33,434 nucleotides of DNA, from assembly GCA_013141295.1 (NCBI GenBank), contig JABFRG010001241.1, positions 1-33,434 on the forward strand, read 5' to 3'. Made by a program: the position numbers and the translations under genes. Positions 1 through 8,020 of the stretch are shown here, piece by piece. The notes beneath the pieces are model-generated. The model worked only from the letters and a program-made list of their open reading frames with translations, searched no databases and was not told the origin of the DNA. Source of the DNA: Polyangiaceae bacterium. GTDB taxonomy: Bacteria; Myxococcota_A; Polyangia; Polyangiales; Polyangiaceae. Numbering within the stretch: position 1 is the first letter of the stretch; each line of letters starts with the position of its first letter.

Positions 1-1917
1 GCGTGGAATCGCCCCAGCAGACTGCGCGCTCGCCGCCGACCAGCGCGCAGGTGTGCCCTACCCACTGAAAGGTGTCTTTGAATAGCGCAGGAGGCATGAC
101 GGCGGCGATGTAGAGGTCACACACCACGCGGCCGGTCGAGGTCAGGTAGCAGGTCTCCGGCAAGTTTCCGTCGACCCGGGGGTAGAGCTGCGCAGCCGCC
201 ATCCCGCGAGCGCTCATTTGGTAGGGTAGCGGGGGTGTCGAGCTCGTCAGAGCGGGCAGGCCGAGACCCCAGCACGAGATCCGGTCGTCGAGGGTGACCC
301 CACATCCATTCCAAAATCCGAAGAATGCGGTCTTGAACGCCGTCGGGCCGGAGAAACCGTTCGGGCCCCAGCACTCGCGCTCGCCGTCGGTGCGCAAGCC
401 GCAGCGGCCCGATGCGGAAATGGAGCGGAATGACGACAAGCTCGGCGCGGCCGTCGGCTGGCCGTAGTACCAACACACGAGCTTGTCGTCGCTGCCAAGG
501 GCACAGAAGCCTCCGAAGAAGGAATCCGCGTCGACCGCCTTGAACGTTCCCGAAGACGTGGGCAGAGATACCCCAGGGCGACCCCAACAAAACAGGGTAT
601 CGTCCAGGCGTACGCCGCACACCCCGTTCTCCGTGGGCACGACCGACTTGAACTTCTCCGTCGTCGGCTCCAGCTCCCACGGGGCCTCATTGAAGCAGCG
701 CGGGCTCCCGTCCAGCAGAAGGCCGCAGATCATGGCATTGCGGCTCACCACGCTCTTGTACAGTTCGGGGCTGGGCGTCGTCGGTGCGCCTGCTGGAAGG
801 CTCTGGGGCGTACTGCTCCAGCACACGAGGCGGTCGTCCGTGCGAATTGCGCAAGCATGGCCAAATCCAGCGACGACCGCCTTGAACGAGCCCGCGGGAA
901 TGCCGTTTTTGGCCGCGTCACCGCCCCAGCATCGAAGCTGGCCATCGCTGCGAATCCCGCACGCTGCCAACGAGTCCGCCGAAATGCTCATGTCCCGGAA
1001 TGTGAAGGCTTCGCCGCTGGCCGCGGCCGAGACGCCGGTGGCCCAGGGGCTCGTGACCACGGCGCGCCAGAAGAACTTGCCGGGGCGCACGTCGCGATCG
1101 ACCCACTCGCGGCCGGTGACAGAGGGGACGTCGCGGTAGGCGCTGTCGACGTCGACGGACGCGCGTTGCCATTGAAAGACCAGGTCGCCATCGCGTCCCC
1201 GGGCGCGGCGCCCCTCGACCGGTGCCGACGGCAAGCTGATGGCCGTCTTGCCACGGGCGCGCACGCGATACTGCGCCGCGGGCACTTCGCCGACCACCGG
1301 CGCGCTCTTCAGGCTCACGTGCATGAGGGTCCGCGGATCTTCCCACTTCACCGTCGCAGCGCCGAGCGCGACCGGCGCCCGAGGTGCGTCGCGATCGAGA
1401 AATGAGGGCGCCTTGCCCGTGGGCTCCCACGTGACGCCATTGTCGCGGGAGAGCTCGTAGGTCTCCAGCTCCGGGGGCGGTGTGGTGCCCATCGCCTCGG
1501 ACGACTCCGGGCCCAGCCGCGCGCCGTACACTGCACGCACGGTGTAACGCCCGGGCAGCACGCCCTTCACCGATGTGGGCGACCACGTCAGGCGCACGCC
1601 CTCGATATCGGAGACCGCCGTGGGCTTCCCCGGCGTCTCGAGCGTGCCCACCACTGCGCCGATATCGATGGTACCCCACGTTCGGCAACGCGCCCCTGCT
1701 CGGCCCCATCGCGGTACACCACGTAGCCGGTCAAGCCGAACGTGCGAAAGGGCGGCATCCAGGTGACCGTCACCGAGCTCGGATCGCCCGTCGACGCGCG
1801 TACCTCGCGCGGCACATCGGGCTCCACCACCTCGGTCGACGCGACCTCCCCGCAACCACCGCTCACGACGCCCACCGCAAGAACCGCCGCCAACACCAAC
1901 CAACGCGAGCTACTCAT
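1..1917 (-). CDS. Fn3-domain plus RCC1-like repeat lipoprotein, partial at window start, with an apparent 1-nt frameshift near 1674-1677
   Basis: ORF 1588..1917 (-) starts MSSSRWLVLAAVLAVGVVSGGCGEV (signal peptide with lipobox VSGGC), then an Fn3-like segment (REVRASTGDPSSVTVTWMPPFRTFGLTGYVVYRDGAEQGRVAERG). In another minus frame the protein resumes (TIDIGAVVGTLETPGKP...) and stays open to base 1 with RCC1-like repeats such as CGVRLDDTLFCWG, CALGSDDKLVCW, CGLRTDGERECWG, CGVTLDDRISCWG, CALVGGERAVCWG. Confidence 0.75.
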
Positions 1918-1954
1918 TCAAACCCCCGACGCTTCATGCGCTGCCCGTAGCTTC

Positions 1955-2015
1955 GCGCCTTCGCGAGGTCGACGCAAGGGCGGTGAGGCGGCCGCTGGAT
2001 TGGCAGCGAAGGCGC
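1955..2015. repeat. 10-bp perfect inverted repeat (GCGCCTTCGC 1955-1964 / GCGAAGGCGC 2006-2015) in a divergent intergenic region
   Basis: Direct reading; 41-nt spacer, between the divergent lipoprotein and AlbA_2 genes. Confidence 0.5.
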
Positions 2016-2069
2016 AAGGACCCGCTGCTTCTCGGCGCAACATCGGGTAAAGTTTTTCCGAAGGGGATG

Positions 2070-2081
2070 TCCCCGCGGGGA
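2070..2081. promoter_or_regulatory. 12-bp perfect palindrome TCCCCGCGGGGA overlapping the Shine-Dalgarno of the AlbA_2 gene
   Basis: Direct reading: GGGGATGTCCCCGCGGGGAGAATCACG-ATG (start codon at 2090). Confidence 0.4.
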
Positions 2082-2089
2082 GAATCACG

Positions 2090-4027
2090 ATGCCGTCGGA
2101 CATAAAGATCGCCGCGAGCGAGCTGGAGCAGCAGGTGGAAGGCTGCGACCTCGAGGCGAAGCTCGCCGCAGGCCGAGATGGGCGCGGAGAGGTTCCCAAG
2201 AACGTCTACGAGACGTATTCCGCGATGGCGAACACCGACGGAGGCGTGATCCTTCTCGGCGTCCGTGAGCACGAGAGCGGCCGGCTCGAGGCTGTTGGAA
2301 TTCCGGATCTACCCCGGGTGCAGAAGGCGCTTTGGGACGGGCTCAACAACCGGCAGCAAGTGAGCGAGAACATCTTGTCGTCGGAATCCGTCAAGGTCCT
2401 GGACGTCGAGGGGAACCGTATCCTTCAAGTCCGCGTCCCACGCGCCAGCCGCCATCAAAAGCCGGTGCATGTCGGCTCGAATCCGCTCGAGGGGAGCTAC
2501 CGTCGCAATCACGAGGGCGACTACCGCTGCTCCGCCGAAGACGTTCGGCGGATGCTGGCAGAGCGGGTCGAGGACGAGCGAGACGGTCGAATTTTGGTGG
2601 GCTACTCGCTCGCGGATCTGGATGCGCAAACCATCGCGAAGTACCGCCAGAACTTCAGAGCGGCCAAGCCAGACCATCCATGGAACAGCGAACCCGACGC
2701 CGAGTTTCTTCGGCTGATCGGAGGCTACCGCCGCAATCGGGAAAGCGGCGAAGAGGGCGTTACGGAGGCCGGCCTCCTGATGTTCGGCAAGCTCGCGGAG
2801 ATTCACGAGCACTTCCCCCACTTCATGCTCGACTTTCAGGAGAGGGCTGAAGCGAAGACGCAAGCGCGCTGGATCGATCGGGTCACCCTCGATGGCACGT
2901 GGTCGGGCAACCTGTTCGACTTCTATCAGCTGGCAATGCCCAGGCTCGTGCGGGACCTGAAGGTGCCCTTCGAGTTGCGAGGCGACACGCGTGTGGACGA
3001 CACGCCGGTTCACGAGGCGCTGCGAGAGGCGCTGGTTAACACGCTGATTCATGCCGACTACTCGGGCCGCATCTCGGTCCTCGTGGTGAAGCGACCCGAT
3101 TTGTTCGGCTTCCGCAACCCCGGAGCGATGCGCATGGCCGTAGACGTTGCGGTACAAGGAGGTGTCAGCGACTGCCGCAACCGGAGACTGCAGACGATGT
3201 TTCGACACGTCGGGCTCGGCGAGCAAGCGGGCTCGGGGCTCTCGAAGGTGTACGCGTCCTGGCGGTTGCAGCACTGGCGGGCGCCGGAGCTGGCCGATCG
3301 GACGACGCCGTACGAGCAAACAGTGTTCACCCTAAGGACGGTGAGCTTGCTCCCGGAGACCACGGTCAGCGGGCTCCAGGCACTGCTCGGCGAGCAGTTT
3401 CGAACAGCGTCCGAGATTCAGAAGCTCGCCATGGTGACGGTGGCGCTCGAGCGGAAAGTGACGCACGCTCGGCTGCGCAGCATGAGCGAGGCGCACCCAC
3501 GGGACATCACCGTCGCGCTGGCTGCGCTCGTCCAGAGAGGCATCCTCGAGACGGGCGGCGCTCACAAGCGCACCTACTACTACTTCCCTGGCCAGCCACC
3601 TCCGGACGATCCGGCGCTGGGCTTTGAGGCCGCGGGCCGCGGCGAAACGCCTCCGCCGCCGGCCGCATCAGGCATGGGCGCGCCGGCAGCGGCCGACCCG
3701 AGCTTCCAACATGGCGACCCGAGCTTCCAACATAGCGACCCGAGCTTCCAACATAGCGACCCGAGCTTCCAACATAGCGAGGAGCTCATGCGGCTGGCCG
3801 CACCCTTCCGCGCGAAGAGGCGCATGAGTGGCGCCGAGATGGAGGCGGGCCTCCTGCAGCTGTGCGACGGGCGATTCCTCACCGTGGCCGAGCTCGCCCG
3901 GCTCACCGGCCGCTCGGCCGACACCTTGCGCAACCACCACCTGACAAGGATGGTCTCCGAGGGCAAGCTGCGCCTCCAGCATCCGGACCAACCGACGCAT
4001 CCGGTGCAGGCGTATACCAAGGCCTAG
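2090..4027 (+). CDS. AlbA_2/Schlafen-type putative ATP-binding (RecG-like, divergent AAA-4) transcriptional regulator-like protein, 645 aa
   Basis: N-terminal AlbA_2 signature (LEAKLAAGRDGRGEVPKNVYETYSAMANTDGGVILLGVRE), ATPase-like C-terminal motif (VHEALREALVNTLIHADYSG... FRNPGAM... RNRRLQTMFRHVGLGEQAGSGLSKVYASW), distal winged-helix-like region; GGGGAG Shine-Dalgarno before the ATG. Confidence 0.85.
   Translation: MPSDIKIAASELEQQVEGCDLEAKLAAGRDGRGEVPKNVYETYSAMANTDGGVILLGVREHESGRLEAVGIPDLPRVQKALWDGLNNRQQVSENILSSESVKVLDVEGNRILQVRVPRASRHQKPVHVGSNPLEGSYRRNHEGDYRCSAEDVRRMLAERVEDERDGRILVGYSLADLDAQTIAKYRQNFRAAKPDHPWNSEPDAEFLRLIGGYRRNRESGEEGVTEAGLLMFGKLAEIHEHFPHFMLDFQERAEAKTQARWIDRVTLDGTWSGNLFDFYQLAMPRLVRDLKVPFELRGDTRVDDTPVHEALREALVNTLIHADYSGRISVLVVKRPDLFGFRNPGAMRMAVDVAVQGGVSDCRNRRLQTMFRHVGLGEQAGSGLSKVYASWRLQHWRAPELADRTTPYEQTVFTLRTVSLLPETTVSGLQALLGEQFRTASEIQKLAMVTVALERKVTHARLRSMSEAHPRDITVALAALVQRGILETGGAHKRTYYYFPGQPPPDDPALGFEAAGRGETPPPPAASGMGAPAAADPSFQHGDPSFQHSDPSFQHSDPSFQHSEELMRLAAPFRAKRRMSGAEMEAGLLQLCDGRFLTVAELARLTGRSADTLRNHHLTRMVSEGKLRLQHPDQPTHPVQAYTKA
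3695..3778 (+). repeat. 4 x 21-bp in-frame tandem repeat (GACCCGAGCTTCCAACATRGC) encoding DPSFQH(G/S)
   Basis: Direct reading: 3695-3715, 3716-3736, 3737-3757, 3758-3778; the last three units are identical, the first differs by one base (atggc vs atagc). Confidence 0.97.
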
Positions 4028-4028
4028 C

Positions 4029-4060
4029 GCGCCGCCTTCGGTCCGGGCACGCGGCGGCGC
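4029..4060 (+). terminator. Possible hairpin immediately after the AlbA_2 stop codon (GCGCCGCC ... GGCGGCGC)
   Basis: 8-bp perfect stem 4029-4036/4053-4060 right after TAG 4025-4027; no clear T-tract, so only a weak intrinsic-terminator candidate. Confidence 0.3.
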
Positions 4061-4215
4061 CGGCGCCACGTCTCCCACATACGAGCAGAGACGTTTCGAC
4101 CCAGACGATTCCCGATGGTCAACCCACGGTTTCGCATGTAACGATCACACGATTGGGGGTTCTCACAAAACGAGCCCCTTTGGTGTGGAGCACGCCGAGT
4201 GCGTGATTCGAACAA

Positions 4216-4956
4216 GTGGGGAGGCCAGTGCGAATCGGAACGTGGAACACGGAATATGCGCGGGGTGCCGACAAGAACGCGGCGCGACTTCGATGCATTC
4301 GCGAGGCCGCGTGCGACATCTGGGTGCTCACGGAGACGAGCGACGATCTCGATCTTGGGCCCGGCTACGCGCACGTCTCCACGGAGCCGCGGCCGGGTCG
4401 ACGGGCTGGCGAGCAGTGGACCACCATCTGGTCGCGGTATCCCATCGTGGAGCGCGTGCCGTTGGCCGATGCATGCCGCACGGTGGCCGCGCTGGTCGAC
4501 AGTCCCCTCGGGCCGCTCCTGGTCTACGGCACTGTCCTGCCCTGGCACTCGGACCGAGGCCCGGAACGTGACGCCGCCGCGCGCGTACCCAACTGGTCGG
4601 AGTTCTACCGCGTAGCGCCGCTGCAAGCCGCGGAGTGGGCCGCGCTCGACGACGCAAGGCCCGACGCGCACCTGTGCGTCGCGGGCGACTTCAACATGTC
4701 GCTCGGCGGCAAGCAGGACTACGGCACCAAGCAGGGGCGCGAGCTGCTTCGAGCTGGCCTGCGCGCGGCGCGCCTCGCGTGCGTCACCGAGTGGGATCGC
4801 CTGCCCTCGGGCTCGCTCGCTCGATCGCCGATAGACCACATTGCGCTGAGCATGCCGCTGGCGGAGCGGACGCGCGTGGTGGCGACGTGGGAGGGGACGG
4901 ACTCGAGCGGCCTGCGCATGAGCGACCACAGCGCACTCGTCGTGGAGGTCGCGTGA
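4216..4956 (+). CDS. Endonuclease/exonuclease/phosphatase (EEP) family protein (alternative GTG start at 4228)
   Basis: RIGTWNTEYARGADKNAARLRCI, DIWVLTETSDD, DAHLCVAGDFNMSLGG, SPIDHIALSM, RMSDHSALVVEV: the spaced catalytic motifs of the EEP fold (TWN, ET, GDFN, DH, SDH). Confidence 0.85.
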   Translation: MGRPVRIGTWNTEYARGADKNAARLRCIREAACDIWVLTETSDDLDLGPGYAHVSTEPRPGRRAGEQWTTIWSRYPIVERVPLADACRTVAALVDSPLGPLLVYGTVLPWHSDRGPERDAAARVPNWSEFYRVAPLQAAEWAALDDARPDAHLCVAGDFNMSLGGKQDYGTKQGRELLRAGLRAARLACVTEWDRLPSGSLARSPIDHIALSMPLAERTRVVATWEGTDSSGLRMSDHSALVVEVA

Positions 4957-5166
4957 GCCGCGCTCACGTTCTCGTGGAAGCCAGATTCAACCGACAAGGA
5001 AGCACCGTTCGCACAACGCCATGGGGGCAGAAAAGGTAAGTGTGATGGAGTACATCGACGAACGATCGCAGCCGGCCCCGACCGCATTGCCAAGACGCCG
5101 TGCGGCTCCAGGTTACTGGCTGCTAGCCGGTCTAACTCGGCCACCAAGAAAGCGCGGCTAACTACC

Positions 5167-5811
5167 ATGGGCGCGTGCCAAGACTGCGATCGATGCACCG
5201 CATCTGCCGTCTCTCAGCTGGGAAGAGGTTTGGCTGCCGTTGGGACTCTGGGCATATCCGAGGTCGCCATCGGTGTGGGAGATGCTTTCAAGCGAACCTG
5301 TCCCACCTGCAAGCATCCACTGACAATGCACGCCGGAGCCAGAGTGCACCTGATGAATCCAGTGCCACCACCCGCCAGTCAACACCTTCCGGTTCCACAA
5401 TACGTTCCGGTTCCGCAATACGTTCCCGTTCCACAATACGTTCCGGTGCCGAGCGCTTACGGACACCAGGCTGCTCAGTCGCCAACGCGCCTTCCGCCGG
5501 TTGGGGCTGGCGGTTGGATATACTGGTCAGACGGTCTATGGAAGCCAGCGGCAATCCTTCAGCATGGCCACGGGCAATCGTACGTCCAGATGCACTGGGG
5601 CGAGCTTCTCTGGGTCTCCAACGACCTCGTCACAGTCGCCCCTCCTCCCGGGCCTGTCCCGAGAATCGGACAGCAAGTCTGGGTATTTTGGGACGACGGG
5701 AGCCTTAGAGTAGGAACCGTCCTTCGCTTCGCACAAGATGGGAGTCTGCAAGTGCGAACGCTGGAAGGCGTGGTGTGCTGGGTCCCGCTGGCCTGCGCAA
5801 GGTTGGCATGA
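5167..5811 (+). CDS. Hypothetical protein: CxxC zinc-ribbon-like N-terminus, VPVPQY repeat linker, two C-terminal Tudor/agenet-like repeats
   Basis: CQDCDRC and CPTCKHPLTMH motifs; (VPVPQY)n; internal duplication GGWIYWSDGLWKPAAILQHGHGQSYVQMHWGELLWVSNDLVTV / QQVWVFWDDGSLRVGTVLRFAQDGSLQVRTLEGVVCWVPLACARL. Confidence 0.6.
   Translation: MGACQDCDRCTASAVSQLGRGLAAVGTLGISEVAIGVGDAFKRTCPTCKHPLTMHAGARVHLMNPVPPPASQHLPVPQYVPVPQYVPVPQYVPVPSAYGHQAAQSPTRLPPVGAGGWIYWSDGLWKPAAILQHGHGQSYVQMHWGELLWVSNDLVTVAPPPGPVPRIGQQVWVFWDDGSLRVGTVLRFAQDGSLQVRTLEGVVCWVPLACARLA
5389..5442 (+). repeat. 3 x 18-bp in-frame tandem repeat (CCGGTTCCACAATACGTT-like) encoding PVPQYV
   Basis: Direct reading: 5389-5406, 5407-5424, 5425-5442, with single-base differences. 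Confidence 0.9.
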
Positions 5812-5837
5812 CTACCGCGACACTCACGAAGCCTGGT

Positions 5838-7226
5838 CTACCCCGCCCTAACGCCGTACTTCTGCAAGAGCGCGCGGGCGCCGGCCTGCCAGCCACTCGT
5901 GTGAAGAATCCGGTCGACCCGCGAACTGGTCTTTAGGTCGTCGTGCGCTCTCAATCGGTTCGCCATGAGAGTGGGCTCGATGCGCTTGTCGAAGTCTGAC
6001 CTCGCGTAGACATAGGCGGCGTTTCCCGTGTCGGAGAACTCCACGACCACGTGGGTGTCAAAGTAGAGGCAGAATGCACTCACTCCTCGCTGGGTGGAAA
6101 ACTGCCTTACTCGTTCGAGGGAGGCCCGCACCTCTGCGCTGCTCCCCGCGAGGCGCCGGCGCAGGTCGCGAGCTGTTTCCGGCCCGAGGACGCAGACGGT
6201 GCGGCGGATGCTCTTGATGTAGGCGAGCCAGAACTTTCTGCGGGCGGGCTCGTTCATGGCGTGCTCGAAGAACAGCGTTAGGTCCTCGCGAACGAGCTGC
6301 TCGAGGAAGTCCGCGTAGGCCTCCGGACTTCTCTCGCGGACCACCTGCCAGCCAGCGCTCTCGGGCGGTATGCGAGGGTCGCCGAGCTCGGAGTCGAGGA
6401 GAGCGGCCGCGAGCCCGTCGTCCACGCCCCGCTTCTCGCGCTTCAGGTTCTGGAGCGCCAAGGCGACGAAGGAAGCTCTCGCTATTCCCGACCCTCGCGC
6501 TGTCGAGGGACGCCCGGCGAAGAACCAGCGAGCATCGCCACGCGACGGGGGCGGCAGCAGAGCCGTCGCAAGGTGCGGCTGGGCGGCGAGCTCCCCCCAG
6601 ACCGCGTCGTGCCCCATGTGCGCGAGAAACTGACCGGCAACCTCGACGAGGCAGTGGGCGGTGAACCCCCAGCGCGGGGAGAATCCACGGTCGAGCAGCT
6701 TTCTCTCGCTCTCGGCGATCGACCGGCCGAGTGATGCCTGCGCGAGAAGACGCGGGCCGGCCGGCGAGGCAAGGCTCTGCGGAGGGATGTCACCGCGCAG
6801 AAAGGATACTTCGGCCGGGGCACCGTCCAGGAGCGCTGCGTACTCCCGACGCGTCGGGAGGGCCTGCGTCACGTCCCACTGTCGAAACATGGTTTCTGCG
6901 AACGTCGGCCAGAGCTCGGACCGATTCCACAGCAGCTTCCACATGGCGCCCGGCGTCAAGCTGGCCATCATCTTCGCAGCGGTCCGCGCCTCCCGCGGCG
7001 TGAGGTCGGCGAAGCGCTCGTGCGCAACCTTCTCGAGCACCGCAGCGCGTACCTCCTCGAAAGCTTGCGCCGCTCGGTGCTCTTGTAGGTCTGCCAGGCT
7101 GGCCGCACGCACGTCGAGCGCGGACCGCGTGGCCTCCACGCGTCGAGCAGCGCTGGCCTCCAGGCCAGTGAGTAGGTTCAACGACTCCTGAAGGCGAGCT
7201 TGAAGAGCGGCGAGTGTTCCGGTCAC
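5838..7226 (-). CDS. zorC: ZorC-like protein (EH_Signature-type domain), Zorya system
   Basis: Downstream of ZorA/ZorB-like genes with a GTGA start/stop overlap; C-terminal FWLAYIKSIRRTVCVLGPE...FCLYFDTHVVVEFSDTGNAAYVYARSDF...ILHTSGWQAGARALLQKYGVR resembles the EH_Signature region. Confidence 0.75.
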   Translation of the reverse strand: MTGTLAALQARLQESLNLLTGLEASAARRVEATRSALDVRAASLADLQEHRAAQAFEEVRAAVLEKVAHERFADLTPREARTAAKMMASLTPGAMWKLLWNRSELWPTFAETMFRQWDVTQALPTRREYAALLDGAPAEVSFLRGDIPPQSLASPAGPRLLAQASLGRSIAESERKLLDRGFSPRWGFTAHCLVEVAGQFLAHMGHDAVWGELAAQPHLATALLPPPSRGDARWFFAGRPSTARGSGIARASFVALALQNLKREKRGVDDGLAAALLDSELGDPRIPPESAGWQVVRERSPEAYADFLEQLVREDLTLFFEHAMNEPARRKFWLAYIKSIRRTVCVLGPETARDLRRRLAGSSAEVRASLERVRQFSTQRGVSAFCLYFDTHVVVEFSDTGNAAYVYARSDFDKRIEPTLMANRLRAHDDLKTSSRVDRILHTSGWQAGARALLQKYGVRAG

Positions 7227-8020
7227 GGTGGCGCCTCGTCAGCGACCAGGCGCGGCGACCGGTAGCGCACCTTCAGAATCACCCGTCGGTCCTTCTGGAG
7301 TGTCTCCTTAGAGAGCTGCGCCAGTTCTTTGACCTGCCTCCAGTCCGCACCAGTGAGCGTGTCCGCGGGGCCGCGTCCCGCGACGACCACGTACTTGTCG
7401 AGGCAGCTACGGATCAGCTCGTGGTCCGTGCTCTCGATCTCCTTCCGCGCTTCGAAGAAGACCTCCTGCGCTCGAGCAGCGCTCAGGCGAACATTGTTGC
7501 GGAAGCCAGTCTCGGCACACGTGACAGGGTTGCCGGTGAGGCACAAGTCCACCGCACCGCACCGCTTGCTTCCGTCGATGAATGGCATGGGGTCGGTGTG
7601 CCCCTCGAGGACAATGCTATCGATGTCCGAAGCCTGCGACGCGCACACGGTCTTGAAGACCGGCACCACCTTGTCCTGGATGTTCCTCACGACGGCCGGC
7701 ACGAGATCGCATTGCCCGGTTTCGAACCACTGGACGGCCTGGAATGTGACGACGAGGAGGAACGGATCGTGGTCGTCGATCTTGGCGATGGGTCCAATCT
7801 TTTCGCCGAGGTCCCGGAGCCTCTTCCGCACATCGATGTCTCGCGTCTCGGTCTTTTTTACGACAGACCGGGCTCGCTCCGCCTCGTGTTGCGCCGCTGC
7901 GTTCGCGCGTCCCGCCTGGATCATGAAGATCGCGGCGAGAAGGAGGAACGTCACGGCCACACCGGCCATGAGATCGGTCATGGAATGCGAGAACCCATGA
8001 TCACCCTGGTCGCGACTCAT
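7223..8020 (-). CDS. zorB: ZorB-like stator protein (MotB/OmpA-like), Zorya system
   Basis: Single N-terminal TM with acidic residue (SHSMTDLMAGVAVTFLLLAAIFMIQ) then an OmpA/MotB-like periplasmic domain (IVLEGHTDPMPF...NNVRLSAARAQEVFFE); ATGA overlap with zorA. Confidence 0.85.
   Translation of the reverse strand: MSRDQGDHGFSHSMTDLMAGVAVTFLLLAAIFMIQAGRANAAAQHEAERARSVVKKTETRDIDVRKRLRDLGEKIGPIAKIDDHDPFLLVVTFQAVQWFETGQCDLVPAVVRNIQDKVVPVFKTVCASQASDIDSIVLEGHTDPMPFIDGSKRCGAVDLCLTGNPVTCAETGFRNNVRLSAARAQEVFFEARKEIESTDHELIRSCLDKYVVVAGRGPADTLTGADWRQVKELAQLSKETLQKDRRVILKVRYRSPRLVADEAPP

Noticed and set aside
117-680. 187-aa minus-strand ORF (MGAGADDGEVQVG...)
   Set aside because: Out of frame with the RCC1-like repeat protein, which is the convincing frame over the same bases.
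483-1709. Several 180-260 aa ORFs on both strands (483..1139 +, 857..1405 +, 918..1709 -)
   Set aside because: All overlap the RCC1-like lipoprotein in wrong frames and have Arg/Ala-rich shadow composition.
3695-3778. CRISPR-like tandem repeat
   Set aside because: Units are contiguous with no spacers and encode an in-frame 7-aa repeat.
4141-4230. tRNA-like minus-strand T-loop (GTTCGAATC) in the intergenic region before the EEP gene
   Set aside because: Flanking bases do not form a T-stem, acceptor stem or anticodon arm; treated as chance.
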